The position numbers and the translations under genes were made by a program. Under the pieces are notes generated by a model. It did not search any database. It saw nothing but the letters and a program-made list of their open reading frames with translations, and had not been told where the DNA came from. A stretch of DNA of 64,000 nucleotides, taken from the NCBI RefSeq assembly GCF_020921035.1, contig NC_063150.1:13020001-13084000 (forward strand), given 5' to 3'. This DNA comes from Rhodamnia argentea (Eukaryota > Streptophyta > Magnoliopsida > Myrtales > Myrtaceae). This document shows, piece after piece, positions 21,975 to 32,200 of the stretch (its first letter is position 1; each line of letters begins with the position of its first letter).

Positions 21975-23308
21975 ATGGCTCAACCGGTGAATGCTGCTGC
22001 GCAATCCACCGCTGCTCCTGGAGGCGAAGACATGATGACTAATAACCAGCGCTTCCTCCTGACCATCATTTTTGGAACATACTTTGGGCCTCATCTCAAA
22101 GGGGAAAAGCCGCCCCACAAGTCGGCAATGCAGAGAGTACATGAGAGATTGCCACAGTACACTCCCAATCAGCTAGCCGGGTCCAAGATGCTGGTAGTCC
22201 AGATGATGCATGTATATTATTACATACTCAGGAAGGCCAGTAAATCTGTTGTGCTGGCCCCATCTTTATTGCTCAAGTTCTTCTGTGACAAGCTTCTGGC
22301 CAAAGTGTTTGGTCGTGCTAGCAACCACGCTCGATTCGTCAACCTTTTTCCAATTGACCTTCACCCTTGGTCTTTTGTCGAGGAGCGGTTCACGGCAATA
22401 GACAACATCCTCTTCATCAATAACCCAAGCACCTCTTACCTCAGGGACGAGGTAGTTGCGAGGTTTAAGAGTTTGACTGGGCTTCATGAGTTCGTTCTGG
22501 AAGAGGATGCAGCCAAGCTACCCATTTATGTCACCGATGAGGTTTTCTATCAAGTGGTAGCACCAGAGGTGCGGTCAGGTGGACAATCTCGTTTTGTTGT
22601 TCCTCCTCGGGGTTCTCATGGAGACGAGCACAATAGTAACGAGGCTCTGCATGTAACGCCTCTTCGAACGGTTCCATATGAAGGCTCACCCACCTCAACG
22701 TCGTCATTTTCCTCCGGAGAATGTGACACCTACTTCAAGGCTCAACTTTATCCTAAGGTGGTGTTTTCTCCACTCAGTACGACGGGGATGCGTTGTGGTG
22801 GTGCCACCGCTGCCTGCATTGCTGGAGTCAGAGTGGTTGCGAATGCAGACGTGGGGCTTACAGGATCCACCACAAGGCGTGTGAGCCTTGCAGAGTCTGA
22901 AGAATGTTACCTGTTCCAAGTGTCACTTGCAGGGGTCAGAAGAGATCAATGTAAGTTCCTAATGGCCTTAAAAAACCTCAATATTTCTCGTTCAAGAAGC
23001 TAATACTGAGTGTTCTCGGTTTGCGGATTTTGATTCATTTGGTGAGGTTAAGGTAGTAACGAATTTCTCTAACGGATGCTGCAGCATTTAGTTGTGAACT
23101 CGACATGAGTGGTGAGGTCCTAATCGAAGGAAAGACTGCCACGGGTGGGGAGGTGGTTGAGAGCAGAACAGGCAAACTTTGTCCATCCGGACACTTCTCT
23201 CTCTGTTTTCAGCTGCCCGGTCGTGTCGATCCCAGATGGTCCAACTGCTACTTCAGCTCAGATGGGATCTTCGAAGGAGTTGTGAAGAAGCTGATCAACA
23301 ACCGATGA
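21975..23308 (+). CDS. IDM2: INCREASED DNA METHYLATION 2-like alpha-crystallin-domain protein
   Basis: Two exons, 21975-22950 and 23085-23308, joined by GT (22951) and AG (23083-23084) in matching phase, give 399 residues. The N-terminal half carries the family pattern: FLLTIIFGTYFGPHLKGE, then RLPQYTPNQLAGS, YYYILRKASKS, LFPIDLHPWS, IDNILFINNPSTSYL and RFKSLTGLHEF. The C-terminal ~100 residues (ECYLFQVSLAGVRRDQ across the splice, FSCELDMSGEVLIEGKT, LCPSGHFSLCFQLPG, DGIFEGVVKK) form the small-heat-shock-like ACD domain. In Arabidopsis, IDM2 works with the IDM1 acetyltransferase, IDM3 and MBD7 to help ROS1 prevent hypermethylation. Function here is inferred from homology. The start follows an acceptor-like site and is the first Met. 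It is the only intact copy in a cluster of broken ones. Confidence 0.85.
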
Positions 23309-23765
23309 TTCTCTGCTCAGACATTGTAAAAACATGTTGGAATTTACCAAAACCTGTTTAGAGATAAATAGTGTCCTATGTTTGCTCCTCTTGTACTTTT
23401 TTCATATGCAGATGCAATGCAGACAAAATTGCTCCAACTTGATCCGTTCTGAATTTCCACATGAACTCCATTTGAGTCTAAATTTCGCTATGAATGATAG
23501 TATAGAAGGGGCTGATTCATATTTTATCTAGTAAATGCTCAGGGCCAATGAAACAATCCAATGCTATCGGTGAAGACTGAAGAATGATTGCTCATCATTG
23601 ATGGGTATATCTCAATTGTCAAGCTATGGAATTTACCAATGTTAATATGACGAGATTATGGAGCCATCATGAAATTCAAAATACGCAATTACTAGAAGCT
23701 CCTTTAGTTGTTTCCTGAACAGAACATGTTGCCATTAGGGGGAAAATATCATAATGCCATTCAGT
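23309..23765. other. 3' flank of the IDM2-like gene
   Basis: AT-rich sequence with no recognisable gene, probably 3' UTR and spacer. It separates the intact gene from the inverted copy P3. Confidence 0.5.
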
Positions 23766-23769
23766 GATT

Positions 23770-24800
23770 TAAACGGGTAACCTGGCTGCATCCTTCTCCT
23801 GAATGAATCCCACAGCCCCATCGAACTCTTCAACCTCGCAATTACCTCTTTCCTGAGGCAAGAGATACTCGGTTACCGCTGAACGCAATGCCGTCAATAT
23901 TCTTAAGTCTCTCTCTGACAAATGAACCAGGGTGCAGGTCAGCAGGAAAGAGGTCGATGAAGCGCAGGGAGTTGCTACCAGGATCGAGCAGTTTGACTGG
24001 ACGAGGCGCCACAGAAGAACTTGAACAACAAAGATGGGGTGACTGCAACAGATTAACCGGCCTTACCGACTATGTGAGAGTACACATGCATCACTTGCAC
24101 CACCATCATCTGGAACCCAACCTGCTGATTGAGAGTGTATTGCAGCAATCTCTCGAATAGTCTCTGCATTGCCAACTCGTGGGGTGGCCCCTCCCCTTTG
24201 AGATGTGGCCAGAAGTATGTTCCAAGAATGATAGTCAAAAGAGGCATTTACATCCCTGGCTGCAACAGAGCCAGGCTACAGCAACGACTCACCTTCCTGA
24301 CTTGACGCACCGAAGCCTGAACCTTCTCCATATGAACCACAGCGTATTGTCTGGATTGATCTCAGTAATAAGAAGAGGTCCTTGACTCAGAAGCGCGAAT
24401 CACTCAAACATCCTTTCTCTCAACGATTTATTACTAGATAACAGAGTCACTAAACACAGGAAATAAGCATTTCAGTTAGAGCAGGAACCTTGCCTGCACT
24501 CAAGTAATTATTGGAGATTCTCTATCTTCTATCGAGTTCAAAACCTGACATTTGATGCTCTCAGTCGAGATCAAACCAGTCATATCTCGACAAGAAGAAA
24601 ACCATCCAGAGTTCCACGTTGAAACTTCACTCAGGCCCTCAGAGATCGGCCTCCCGGCTTCAGAGCTCAACTGCTATTTTGCAGGTCAAGGCAAAGAATC
24701 GAGTTTGGGGTTCAGACCATTCACTGCTTCAACCATTTTGCAATCTGCACAGAAGGCCGCATCGGGTGAGGAATAGGTCATAGCAATAAAAATGTAAGTT
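23770..24800 (-). pseudogene. IDM2-like pseudogene P3 (inverted)
   Basis: On the minus strand a start-codon region at 24736 is followed, after about 480 bases lacking in the intact gene, by 24247-24053, which encodes a clear match to LTIIFGTYFGPHLKGE and LPQYTPNQLAGS (here LTIILGTYFWPHLKGE and LLQYTLNQQVGF). Frameshifted continuation at 24048-23842 matches RFVNLFPIDLHP and the IDNI region. The homology ends at about 23770 at the same point as in P2. It faces the intact gene tail-to-tail. Confidence 0.85.
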
Positions 24801-24909
24801 ATGAAGAAACATGAATTGCAAGAACTTCCTGAAATTCATCAAAGTGACAAAACAAAAGTTAAAGCAAGCTATATATATATACTTCAAGTCATATAGCCTG
24901 GTCCTTGAC

Positions 24910-25140
24910 AGTGTTAGAGGATTTTCCTTTGGACAAAGATGCTTCCATGCAACTAATATATATCATCGATGATAAATTCCATGAAGCAGTAGCACTGGAA
25001 GTGCATTCTTGAGGTCAGTTTCTGTCCTTTCAGGCCCTCCTCGCAGTTCTCCTGTAGGAGAACATGAGAATAGCGGGGCTTGCAGTGGTATCACGAGAAT
25101 CACGCTGCGAGGCTGCGAGGGACACTTTCAGTATTTTGCT
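24910..25140 (+). pseudogene. IDM2-like exon 1 fragment, plus strand (unit 2)
   Basis: Sequence 'acaaagatgcttccatgcaactaatatatatcatcgatgat' and the following 'gaagcagtagcactggaagtgc' correspond to the AKLPIYVTDE...VVAPEV part of the intact protein, interrupted by stops. It is the equivalent of the fragments at 17200 and 31535 and lies next to P3 as they lie next to P2 and P4. Confidence 0.65.
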
Positions 25141-25640
25141 GTATGTAGTATTGGCGTACTTTGCCAGATTTAGCTCAGTCTCCAGAGGTTAAGAACCTAA
25201 TTGTCAAGTTTCGTCTGAGCTCTATGATTCAATGAATTCATAGTGCAGAACATCCATTTTTATAGCAGCTTATGGGAGACGTCTGTAATCATCGAAGTTA
25301 ACACGGATGATTCGCTGATATCAGCTTTGATATGGCCATAAGTGTCTGTTATCATCGAAGTTAACTCGTTGATTTGCTGATATCTGCTTTGAATGGTCAT
25401 TAGAGGGCAAGAGTCGGGAAGTGGTGACAGAAAGACCTGGCACATACCATAACCGGGTTAAAATTTCTTCTTGCGCAATCTGTTTCCCCGGGAAAGGCAA
25501 CAAGTATCCGGTTTTTAAAGAGCAAACTGTAGCTCATTCATGCGATGGATACGAAAATAAGAAAAAGATAGAAACACCATTAACAAAGTTAATTATTGAA
25601 AGAGCCTCGACAAATGCCGGATCAACTCGTTTTCTAGCTT
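25140..25640 (+). repeat. Cluster repeat T, copy 3
   Basis: Third copy of the four-copy segment. It holds an internal tandem duplication: the block 'atcatcgaagttaac...gatttgctgatatc' occurs at about 25288-25330 and again at about 25350-25390. Confidence 0.7.
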
Positions 25641-26280
25641 AGTAAGGGATTACTGGAGTGGCTTAAGCGCTGACAGAACTCTCATGCTTCTACTATGCTG
25701 GTGCTTTTTGTTCTTCGACCGTTAATAATATTTCGTAACTATTCGGCCAACTTTTATTTTTCTTGGTATGCACTCGGACACAAACGTTTATTTTCTTTGT
25801 TATTTTCTTATCTTCATATATTTAGAAATGTGGAAAGTATTTATTTGATACTGGTTTTGATTATTAGGGTCAAGTGAGGTTAGAGTTGGTTCAGTGAGTA
25901 AAATTGGATATTTCCTTCTTTTCATTGTCGATCAAAATCGGCAGATTATGTGAATAATATAAATTGAGAAATTCAAAATGGGAATACTTTTACAATGTTG
26001 TATTACCTTAACTGGATTGCCTTCATCCCTTATTCCGGGGGGGAAAAAGGAAAAGGAATTAGCCGCTATAAAATTAAGGCCCTTCTGCATTTTGTAAATT
26101 TGCTGGTGTAATTGACCGATTTTAACCTTGTTTGGCAGTAATAACTACTAATAGCGACAAATTGGAACCTTCCAATTTTCTCATAGCTCTAGTCCACCTG
26201 GCCAATTTTCTTTTTCTTTTTTTTTCTGGAAATTATCAAGCTCTTTTCCAATGCAGAAGAGGGAAATATATTGATCCAAA
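25640..26280. repeat. Cluster-related flank, copy of 13650-14180
   Basis: Shares 'tcggccaactttta...cactcggacaca' and 'aaattaaggcccttctg' to 'attgaccgattttaacc' with 13740-14180 and with the upstream region of the intact gene (21270-21330). No coding sequence. Confidence 0.55.
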
Positions 26281-26779
26281 AAGTTAGAGAAAATTTCAAA
26301 TGAGGACCTCACGTGCCTTCATTTTCTCAAATGAAGGGCGTGGACCTTATTTCAAATAAAAGCATAAAATCTTGTCCTTATTTCAAAGAAGAGCCTAGAT
26401 CAAAGGTATTTTCGTCATTACACATGTTGAATATTTTTTTCTTTTTTCTTTTTTTCCTTTTTTTTTTTTTTTTGCCTTGGAGGGTCACTGGTGAGGGCTC
26501 CCCTTGAAAAGAGCCTAGATTAAAGGTATTTTCGTTATTATATATTTGAATATTTTTTTTTTTTTTTTTCCCTTTTTCTTTCTTTCTTTTTTTTTTTTTT
26601 TTTTTGCCCTTGGCCGACCACCAGCAAGGGCAAGCCTCACCCTTCGCCCAAGCAACCATCGAGGAGGTCACCCTCGACAACCGTCGACCTCGCCCAAGCG
26701 GCTATCGGCCTAGCCAAGGCGAGCCTACACCGGCCGACGACCGCTCGGGTGAGGCCGACCACTAGCAAGGAAACCCTCT

Positions 26780-29199
26780 TGTTGACACCTAAATTTTGAT
26801 TTTTAGAAAATCATTCATTTAAGTATAAAATGAGAATTATCATAGTTCTCACAAAAATTAATTTCTCATGCACTACATATTTACTTTTTGTCAGTCATGC
26901 ATGTCACTACATTCAAGCTAGAGGCAAAACAATTGAGCTCAATTTGACAGAGGACTGGACTAGGCTTAGTTTGGATTTTTCGGCAGTCAAGAAGGAGTGT
27001 GTGCCGAAAATTAACAAGGCTATTGGAATAATTTTGAGCTTAAATCAGCCCATTTATTGTTTAATTTGGGAAAATCCTTTTAATTAAAACTATCCATTAA
27101 TCGAAAAAAAAAAAAGGGCATTATAAATACACACGTAGGGTTTGCATTGGGGGAAGGCCAATTCAATATTCACGCACGGCATTATTCGGGAGGCCACTTT
27201 ATTGAATACACGGCCCTATTGTGGAGAGCAATTCACGTGAGAGAGGGGAGAGTTTTCTTCTTCTTTCTCCCTGCGGATCGAGGAGGCCACACAATTCGTC
27301 ATATATGGCCACAAATCATCGTGAGGGAGGGTCTGAGTCTATGGAGAAAAGAGGACTTTTCATATGAAAAGGACGGAGAAAAGTCAAAGGAAGAGGGAAA
27401 GGAAGCCGTCCGCAAAAAAATAGTGGAGATATTGTCTTCTTTGTTTTGTGCAGGATCGGACGCCCACAACGGAAAGCGAAAGAAAGTCTAAGGCGTAATA
27501 CTTTGAACAAGAGAGGAAAGATCGCAGCCCTCGAGAAGGATGAAGATGGTTCAAGCGATGGTGTTCATGGTGTTTCTGGTAAGTGCAAAAGAGGATCCAT
27601 TTACTGGGAAGTCAAAGGAGGAATTCATCAGAACACACGCCAAAGAATAGCCACAAAAAGACAAGAGAAGAAAGGGACGAAAAAAGGAGTGTTTATCCTT
27701 CATCTTTATCTTATTCTGCAACCTCTCTATTTTATTTTTATTTATTTTTATTTTTTTTCCCATTCGTGGACTCGACTTGCAGATAAAGGAAAAAACAAAA
27801 GGGTGGAGCAGCCAACGACCAAAGCACACATCGACAACCCATGATGTTCCCAATGGTCTACCTTTTGCTAATCCGGGACTGAGCCCTCTATTATTCTCCA
27901 TCTTGTTTTATTATTACAGGTTAAGGTTGGAGAAATTATCTGTAAGTCCAACCCTCTCAGTCGTGCCCCCACAGCAACCTCAAGCGCCTAAAGGAGACTT
28001 CATCTTCACAAAAGGACACAACGTGTGAGAGACGTTTATTCACAAATTTCTGCAGATTTTTAGGTGGATTCGTGGTCAAAATTACTGCTGCAAGTCGAGA
28101 TGCGCCTTCACCGAAACCTTTGATTCGTGCGCAAATCCCCTTAGCCAATCGGTTCAGTTTTCAAGCTTGAATCACGAGATTGGTTTGGAATTCGAATTCG
28201 GAAAGTTATCCGCGAAGTAGGTAACAATCGTAATATGAGTATATTTTAGATATATTGTTGCCTATTTCGAATTATTCTTATATAATCATATCTTGTAGAA
28301 TATCATATATTTTCGGAATATTCAAATAACTCAAGATTCAATCAGATTTTCTTTTTAGGAATATTGAATGCATCTTTAAAATTCGGGAAGTTATCTAGTA
28401 TACTTTGAAAAATTTCAGAAGATAATCTTTCCATTTTTTAAAAGATATCAATCCTTTGTGGATAGGAGCCTATCTCCTTGAAAATTCCGGAATCTCCTAA
28501 GGATTTTCGAAAATTCAATAAATATTTGCACATCTTTAAACAAAACCGCCTATAATGTATGCTCCCCGGTGCCTAGTCCCGTCGGAAAATTAAATCACAC
28601 GCCACGCCCATGATCTTATGGGATGGGATGGTGATTTAAATATAGAAATTCGTATTACGCCCTTTGGCGAGAAGGGACGTCGTGTTTCTATATATTTATC
28701 CGCATACCGGCTTGAATCTATGAATCTATGAGGATGTAGCGGATAAAATCTCGCTCCGGCCCGGATCTTCGGGAATGAGAAGATTTATCGGAAAATCGGA
28801 TTTAAAGGTATATTATGGGCATTTTTGTTTAATTTTGTTCAAATTAAATCATTTCAATTCAAAAATTCAAAAAAAAAAAAAAGGGAAATCAAAATCACAA
28901 ATCATCAATCGGGAAAAGACATCTTTATGAAATTTGGTACCGAAAGGATGTTAATTAAAAATTAACATAATCAAGTCCCCGAACCCTAAACCTCTAGTTA
29001 GCAGAAAATAAAGTATTCTTCCGTACTTTATTTAGGTATCTAATTTACCTACCAAAAAAGATTAGTGGCGGCTCCTAAATTAAAAATCAAACCTAAGTTG
29101 CGAATTGGTAGGGCTTGAGAGAGTTCGTATTAGGTTAGTTAATTCATCTAATTAACCTATTAATCCATTAACCTAAAAATTTATTTTTAGGTCGCGACA
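26780..29199. mobile_element. Solo LTR, 2420 bp, TSD CCTCT
   Basis: Begins TGTTGACACC and ends GGTCGCGACA, that is TG...CA. It is flanked on both sides by the 5-bp direct repeat CCTCT (26775-26779 and 29200-29204), the hallmark of LTR retrotransposon integration. No internal retroviral genes and no second LTR are present, so it is a solo LTR left by recombination. A TATA box at 27122 fits the U3/R boundary in plus orientation. The great length and terminal sequence suggest a Ty3/Gypsy element, perhaps the Tat/Ogre lineage, but this is not proven. Frames inside (27147-27491, 27446-27844, 27777-28028) show no domain. Confidence 0.88.
27122..27129 (+). promoter_or_regulatory. LTR TATA box
   Basis: TATAAATA about 340 bases into the LTR, followed by a leader-like purine-rich stretch, is the probable Pol II promoter of the former element. 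Confidence 0.5.
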
Positions 29200-29407
29200 C
29201 CTCTAGTGGCCGTTCCCTTCAACAACAACAAAAAAAATGAAGAAAAGAAAAGAAAATATATTCAAAATATGTAATGACGAAAATACCCTTGGTCTACATC
29301 CTTTGAAACAAAGAGAGCACTTCAGGCCCTTATTGAAACAAGGTTCATTTCAAGCCTTTATTTGAGAAAATGAAATCATTTCACACTCTTATTTGAAATT
29401 TTTCCAA

Positions 29408-30000
29408 AAAGTTATGAATGGGAGAAACAAAGAGATTCGATCGGAAAAAAAAAAAAAAAAGGAAACAAAGAGAGACCGGTGGTGGTGAAGAAGATGAACA
29501 GTAACAAGAAGCAAAGAAAATAATAAAAAGTTGAAGACGACTAGTAACCATAAGGTTATGACAAAATCATCGAGGTCTCAACAAGTTCGACGGCCTTCGG
29601 ACATCCATATATTGGTAGGCTTGGCTATTCCTCCGCCATGGCCGCCAACGTCGTGGCCTCAAGAAAGAATAACAATTTGTGGTATAGTTTTTTTTTTTTT
29701 TTTAGGCTGAAGCGGTGTAGTCAAGTAGTTAGTATTCTTCTTAGTATGAACAAATGTTGGTACGGTATTAAACCACTCAAGATAAGAAGTCGGTAAGTGA
29801 TTAAATGTCATCTTGACAGGACGAATGTTGGTACTTCAGTCAGATTATGGTTGGTAATTTCGAATAAAATGAGTAAATTCAAAGACATTGATAAGCTACA
29901 AAAATAAATATTTTTTTTTGGTCGGAATACAAAAATAAGTATTCGTATGTTACTAAAGTAGTTGGTAATGATGGAAGACATGTGGCAGTTGAGGATGTAC
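29408..30000. repeat. Intergenic with dispersed repeat G, copy 2
   Basis: 29720-29975 carries the phrases 'atgttggtacttcagtcaga', 'ttggtaatttcgaata' and 'acattgataagctac' shared with 32520-32620 and 33470-33560. The remainder shows no feature. Confidence 0.5.
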
Positions 30001-30310
30001 TAGTTTGGGATTTTTACCCTCTATTTGTTAGAGATGTATCAGTTTGACATTTTTTGTGGTATTAATCCGATTTAACAAAAACTAACGAAGGGTAAATTTA
30101 TCACATATGTATCGGTGTGAGGTTTTTTGTGGTAAAAAAAATAGTTTGGGGTAAATTTGTCATATATATGTGTATCAATTTGGGGTTTTTGGTAGTTAAA
30201 AAATAATTTGAGGTAAATTTGTCACAGCTATACCAATTTGGGATAATTTGGAATAAATCTGTCACATGTATACCAGTTTGGGATTTTTCATAGTATTAAC
30301 CCATAAAAAA
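30000..30310. repeat. Degenerate tandem repeat, about 60-70 bp unit
   Basis: Four to five imperfect units of 'ggtaaatttgtcacatatgta' followed by 'ccagtttggggttttt...ggta' follow one another. Units start near 30025, 30090, 30150, 30210 and 30250. No coding potential. Confidence 0.65.
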
Positions 30311-30710
30311 ATGTTGATAGTTTTTTACCACTAAGGATTGACCTTATGGCAAGGGCATTCTCATGCTTTCGGTTGATGAACCATGGTTGTGGGTCTCTAT
30401 GATATTTTGAGGATTCCAATCGCCGACCAAAGTATGGAAAGCACCTGTTTGTTATTAGTGTCAAATATTAGATCCAAATGAGGTTAGATTCGGTTGTTCA
30501 TATCAACAGAATCTACAAAATGAAAAACATCCCTATTTACATCGAAATTAATTAGTTTTAACACTACAATAATGCTTTAATGATAAGGATAATCTGGTGA
30601 GAATAAGATGTTTCTTTCCGTTTTTGGCTAGTTATGTTAATGAATTGCTTAATTTGATTTTGTCAGACATGCAATTTCTTTATTATGTTAATCCGTTTGG
30701 CTCCGTCATC
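30310..30710. other. Intergenic, nothing recognised
   Basis: Short frames only, no supported feature. Confidence 0.5.
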
Positions 30711-31250
30711 ATCCAGGTTACGACAAACTCGACTCAGCTTCCTAACTTGTTGCGCCGGAGCCTGGAGCTTCTCTATTAGAAATTGAGCTTATTGTCCGGA
30801 TTGATCTCTGTAATAAGATGAGGTCAAGGGATCAGATGCACAAATCACTCAGACATCATTCTCTCGAAGATCTATTACTAGACAACAGGGTGAGTAAACG
30901 ATAGGAAAAAAGCATTTGAATTAGAGAAGGAACCTTGCCTCGGCTATGGTAATTACTGGGGCAATTCATCTTCCATCAAGTTCGATCCCGGCATCCCATA
31001 CTCTCGCCGAGATCAAACTCATTGAGAATATCAATAAGACGACAACAAAAAGGAGTTCCAGCCGTTGAAGCTTCACTCAAGCCCTCGGAGATCGGCCTTC
31101 CAGCATCCAAGCTCAACCACTGTTTCGCAAGTCAAGGCGAAGAATCAGTCTTGGTGGGTCAGCAGCATTCACTGGTTCAACCATTTTCGCAATCAGCAAG
31201 TAACACAGCAGGTGAGGAACAGGTCATAGCAATCAAAACGTAACTTATAC
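30710..31250 (-). pseudogene. IDM2-like pseudogene P4 (5' end only, inverted)
   Basis: Minus-strand copy matching the 5' ends of P2 (16420-16940) and P3 (24280-24800) almost throughout. The start-codon region is at 31194-31192, with the PVNAA-encoding segment and the inserted stretch absent from the intact gene. The part that would hold the FGTYF block is missing: homology stops near 30715. Confidence 0.75.
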
Positions 31251-31534
31251 AGAAAGATGAATTGCAAGAGCATCCTGAAATTCATGACGCTGAAAAAAAT
31301 ATAGAGACAAGATACTCAGCTACCATTTATTTTGATGAATGACAGAAAAGAAACTTGCGAAAGTAAGTGTTCCCAGATGACCATTTTAGCTAGGTATGAA
31401 ATATTGCAAAATTCTATCTCAATTTTACCATGCCGATATGCTGAAGTTGCGACATAGAGCATCATAAAGCATATAAAGCAGAGATAACAACTACTATATA
31501 CTTTGGTCAGATGGCTCTGTCTTTGCCAAGGTTG

Positions 31535-31800
31535 GACGATTTTCATTTATATCATTGATGAGCCATCGGGTGAAGCAGTAGCATAAGAAGTGCATTCCCA
31601 AGGTCAGTTTAAGTCCTTTCATGCCCTCCTCACTGTTCTCGTGAAGGAGAACGCGAGAAATAGAATAGCGTGGCTTGCAGTGGTAGCATGAGAATCACGC
31701 TGCGAGGGACGCTTTTAGTCCTCCGATGCCTGATCGAGCTTCTTGTGAAATTTGAAAATGCGAATTTCACGTGGCTCCCGAAGTCGGGGCCTATCAACGG
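31535..31800 (+). pseudogene. IDM2-like exon 1 fragment, plus strand (unit 3)
   Basis: 'ttatatcattgatgagccatcgggtgaagcagtagca' and the following 'gaagtgcattcccaagg' match the fragments at 17235 and 24955 and the IYVTDE...APEV region of the intact gene. The continuation through 'gaatagcgtggcttgcagtgg' is nearly identical to 17352-17372. Reading frame is not preserved. Confidence 0.65.
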
Positions 31801-32200
31801 TTCCGAGGAGTTCCTGATGACCACAGTTTATATTTTTCCCTAAGTAGTAGAGGCGTACTTTGCCAGATTTTGCTCGGACTCCACAAGTTAAGAAGCAAAT
31901 TGTTAAGTTTCCTCTGAGCTCTACAATTCAACGAAAGCATATTGTGCAGAACTTCCATTTTATAGCAGCTTAATGGGTGACGTCTATTTCCATCGAAGTT
32001 AACTCGTTTGATTTGCTGATTTCTGCACAATCTGGATTTTTTTTCCTGGAAAAAGCGACAAATATATGGTTACACGAGACAGATAAAAACACCAGTAACA
32101 GAGTTAATTATACGAGAGGACCGCAACAAATGCGCTGAAGGCACTCTTGACATTGAAAGAACCGTTTTCGGGCAATCAAAATTATGGTTTCCTTCGGATT
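31800..32200 (+). repeat. Cluster repeat T, copy 4
   Basis: Fourth copy of the segment, from 'gagttcctgatgaccacagt' to 'ggcaatcaaaattatggtttcc', with the minus-strand TATAAAA at 31958-31964. It is closest by eye to the copy at 17490-17890. Confidence 0.75.

Larger units (their letters stand above)
26285..29408. mobile_element. TIR element interrupted by a solo LTR
   Basis: The left arm (about 26285-26470) 'agaaaatttcaaatgaggac', 'cttatttcaaa' and 'aaggtattttcgtcattacac' is mirrored in reverse at the right arm (about 29240-29408) by 'aaatttcaaataagagtg', 'cttgtttcaa' and 'agggtattttcgtcattaca'. The left arm is internally duplicated ('aagagcctagat' at about 26388 and 26509). The GC-rich core (26600-26775) ends in 'accactagcaagg' and resumes after the LTR as 'agtggccgttccc'. 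Without the LTR it is roughly 0.7 kb and non-coding. Confidence 0.65.

Noticed and set aside
26378..26680. Minus-strand frame of 100 codons rich in Lys
   Set aside because: Produced by long T-runs on the plus strand (poly-Lys); low complexity.
27147..28028. Four overlapping open frames of 67-132 codons within 27147-28028
   Set aside because: They lie inside the solo LTR leader region, have low-complexity composition and no retroelement domain.
30970..30995. tRNA B-box-like word 'agttcgatccc'
   Set aside because: Lies in a copy of the IDM2-like repeat. The sister copies read 'aggttcaaaac' and 'gagttcaaaac', and no cloverleaf can be formed.
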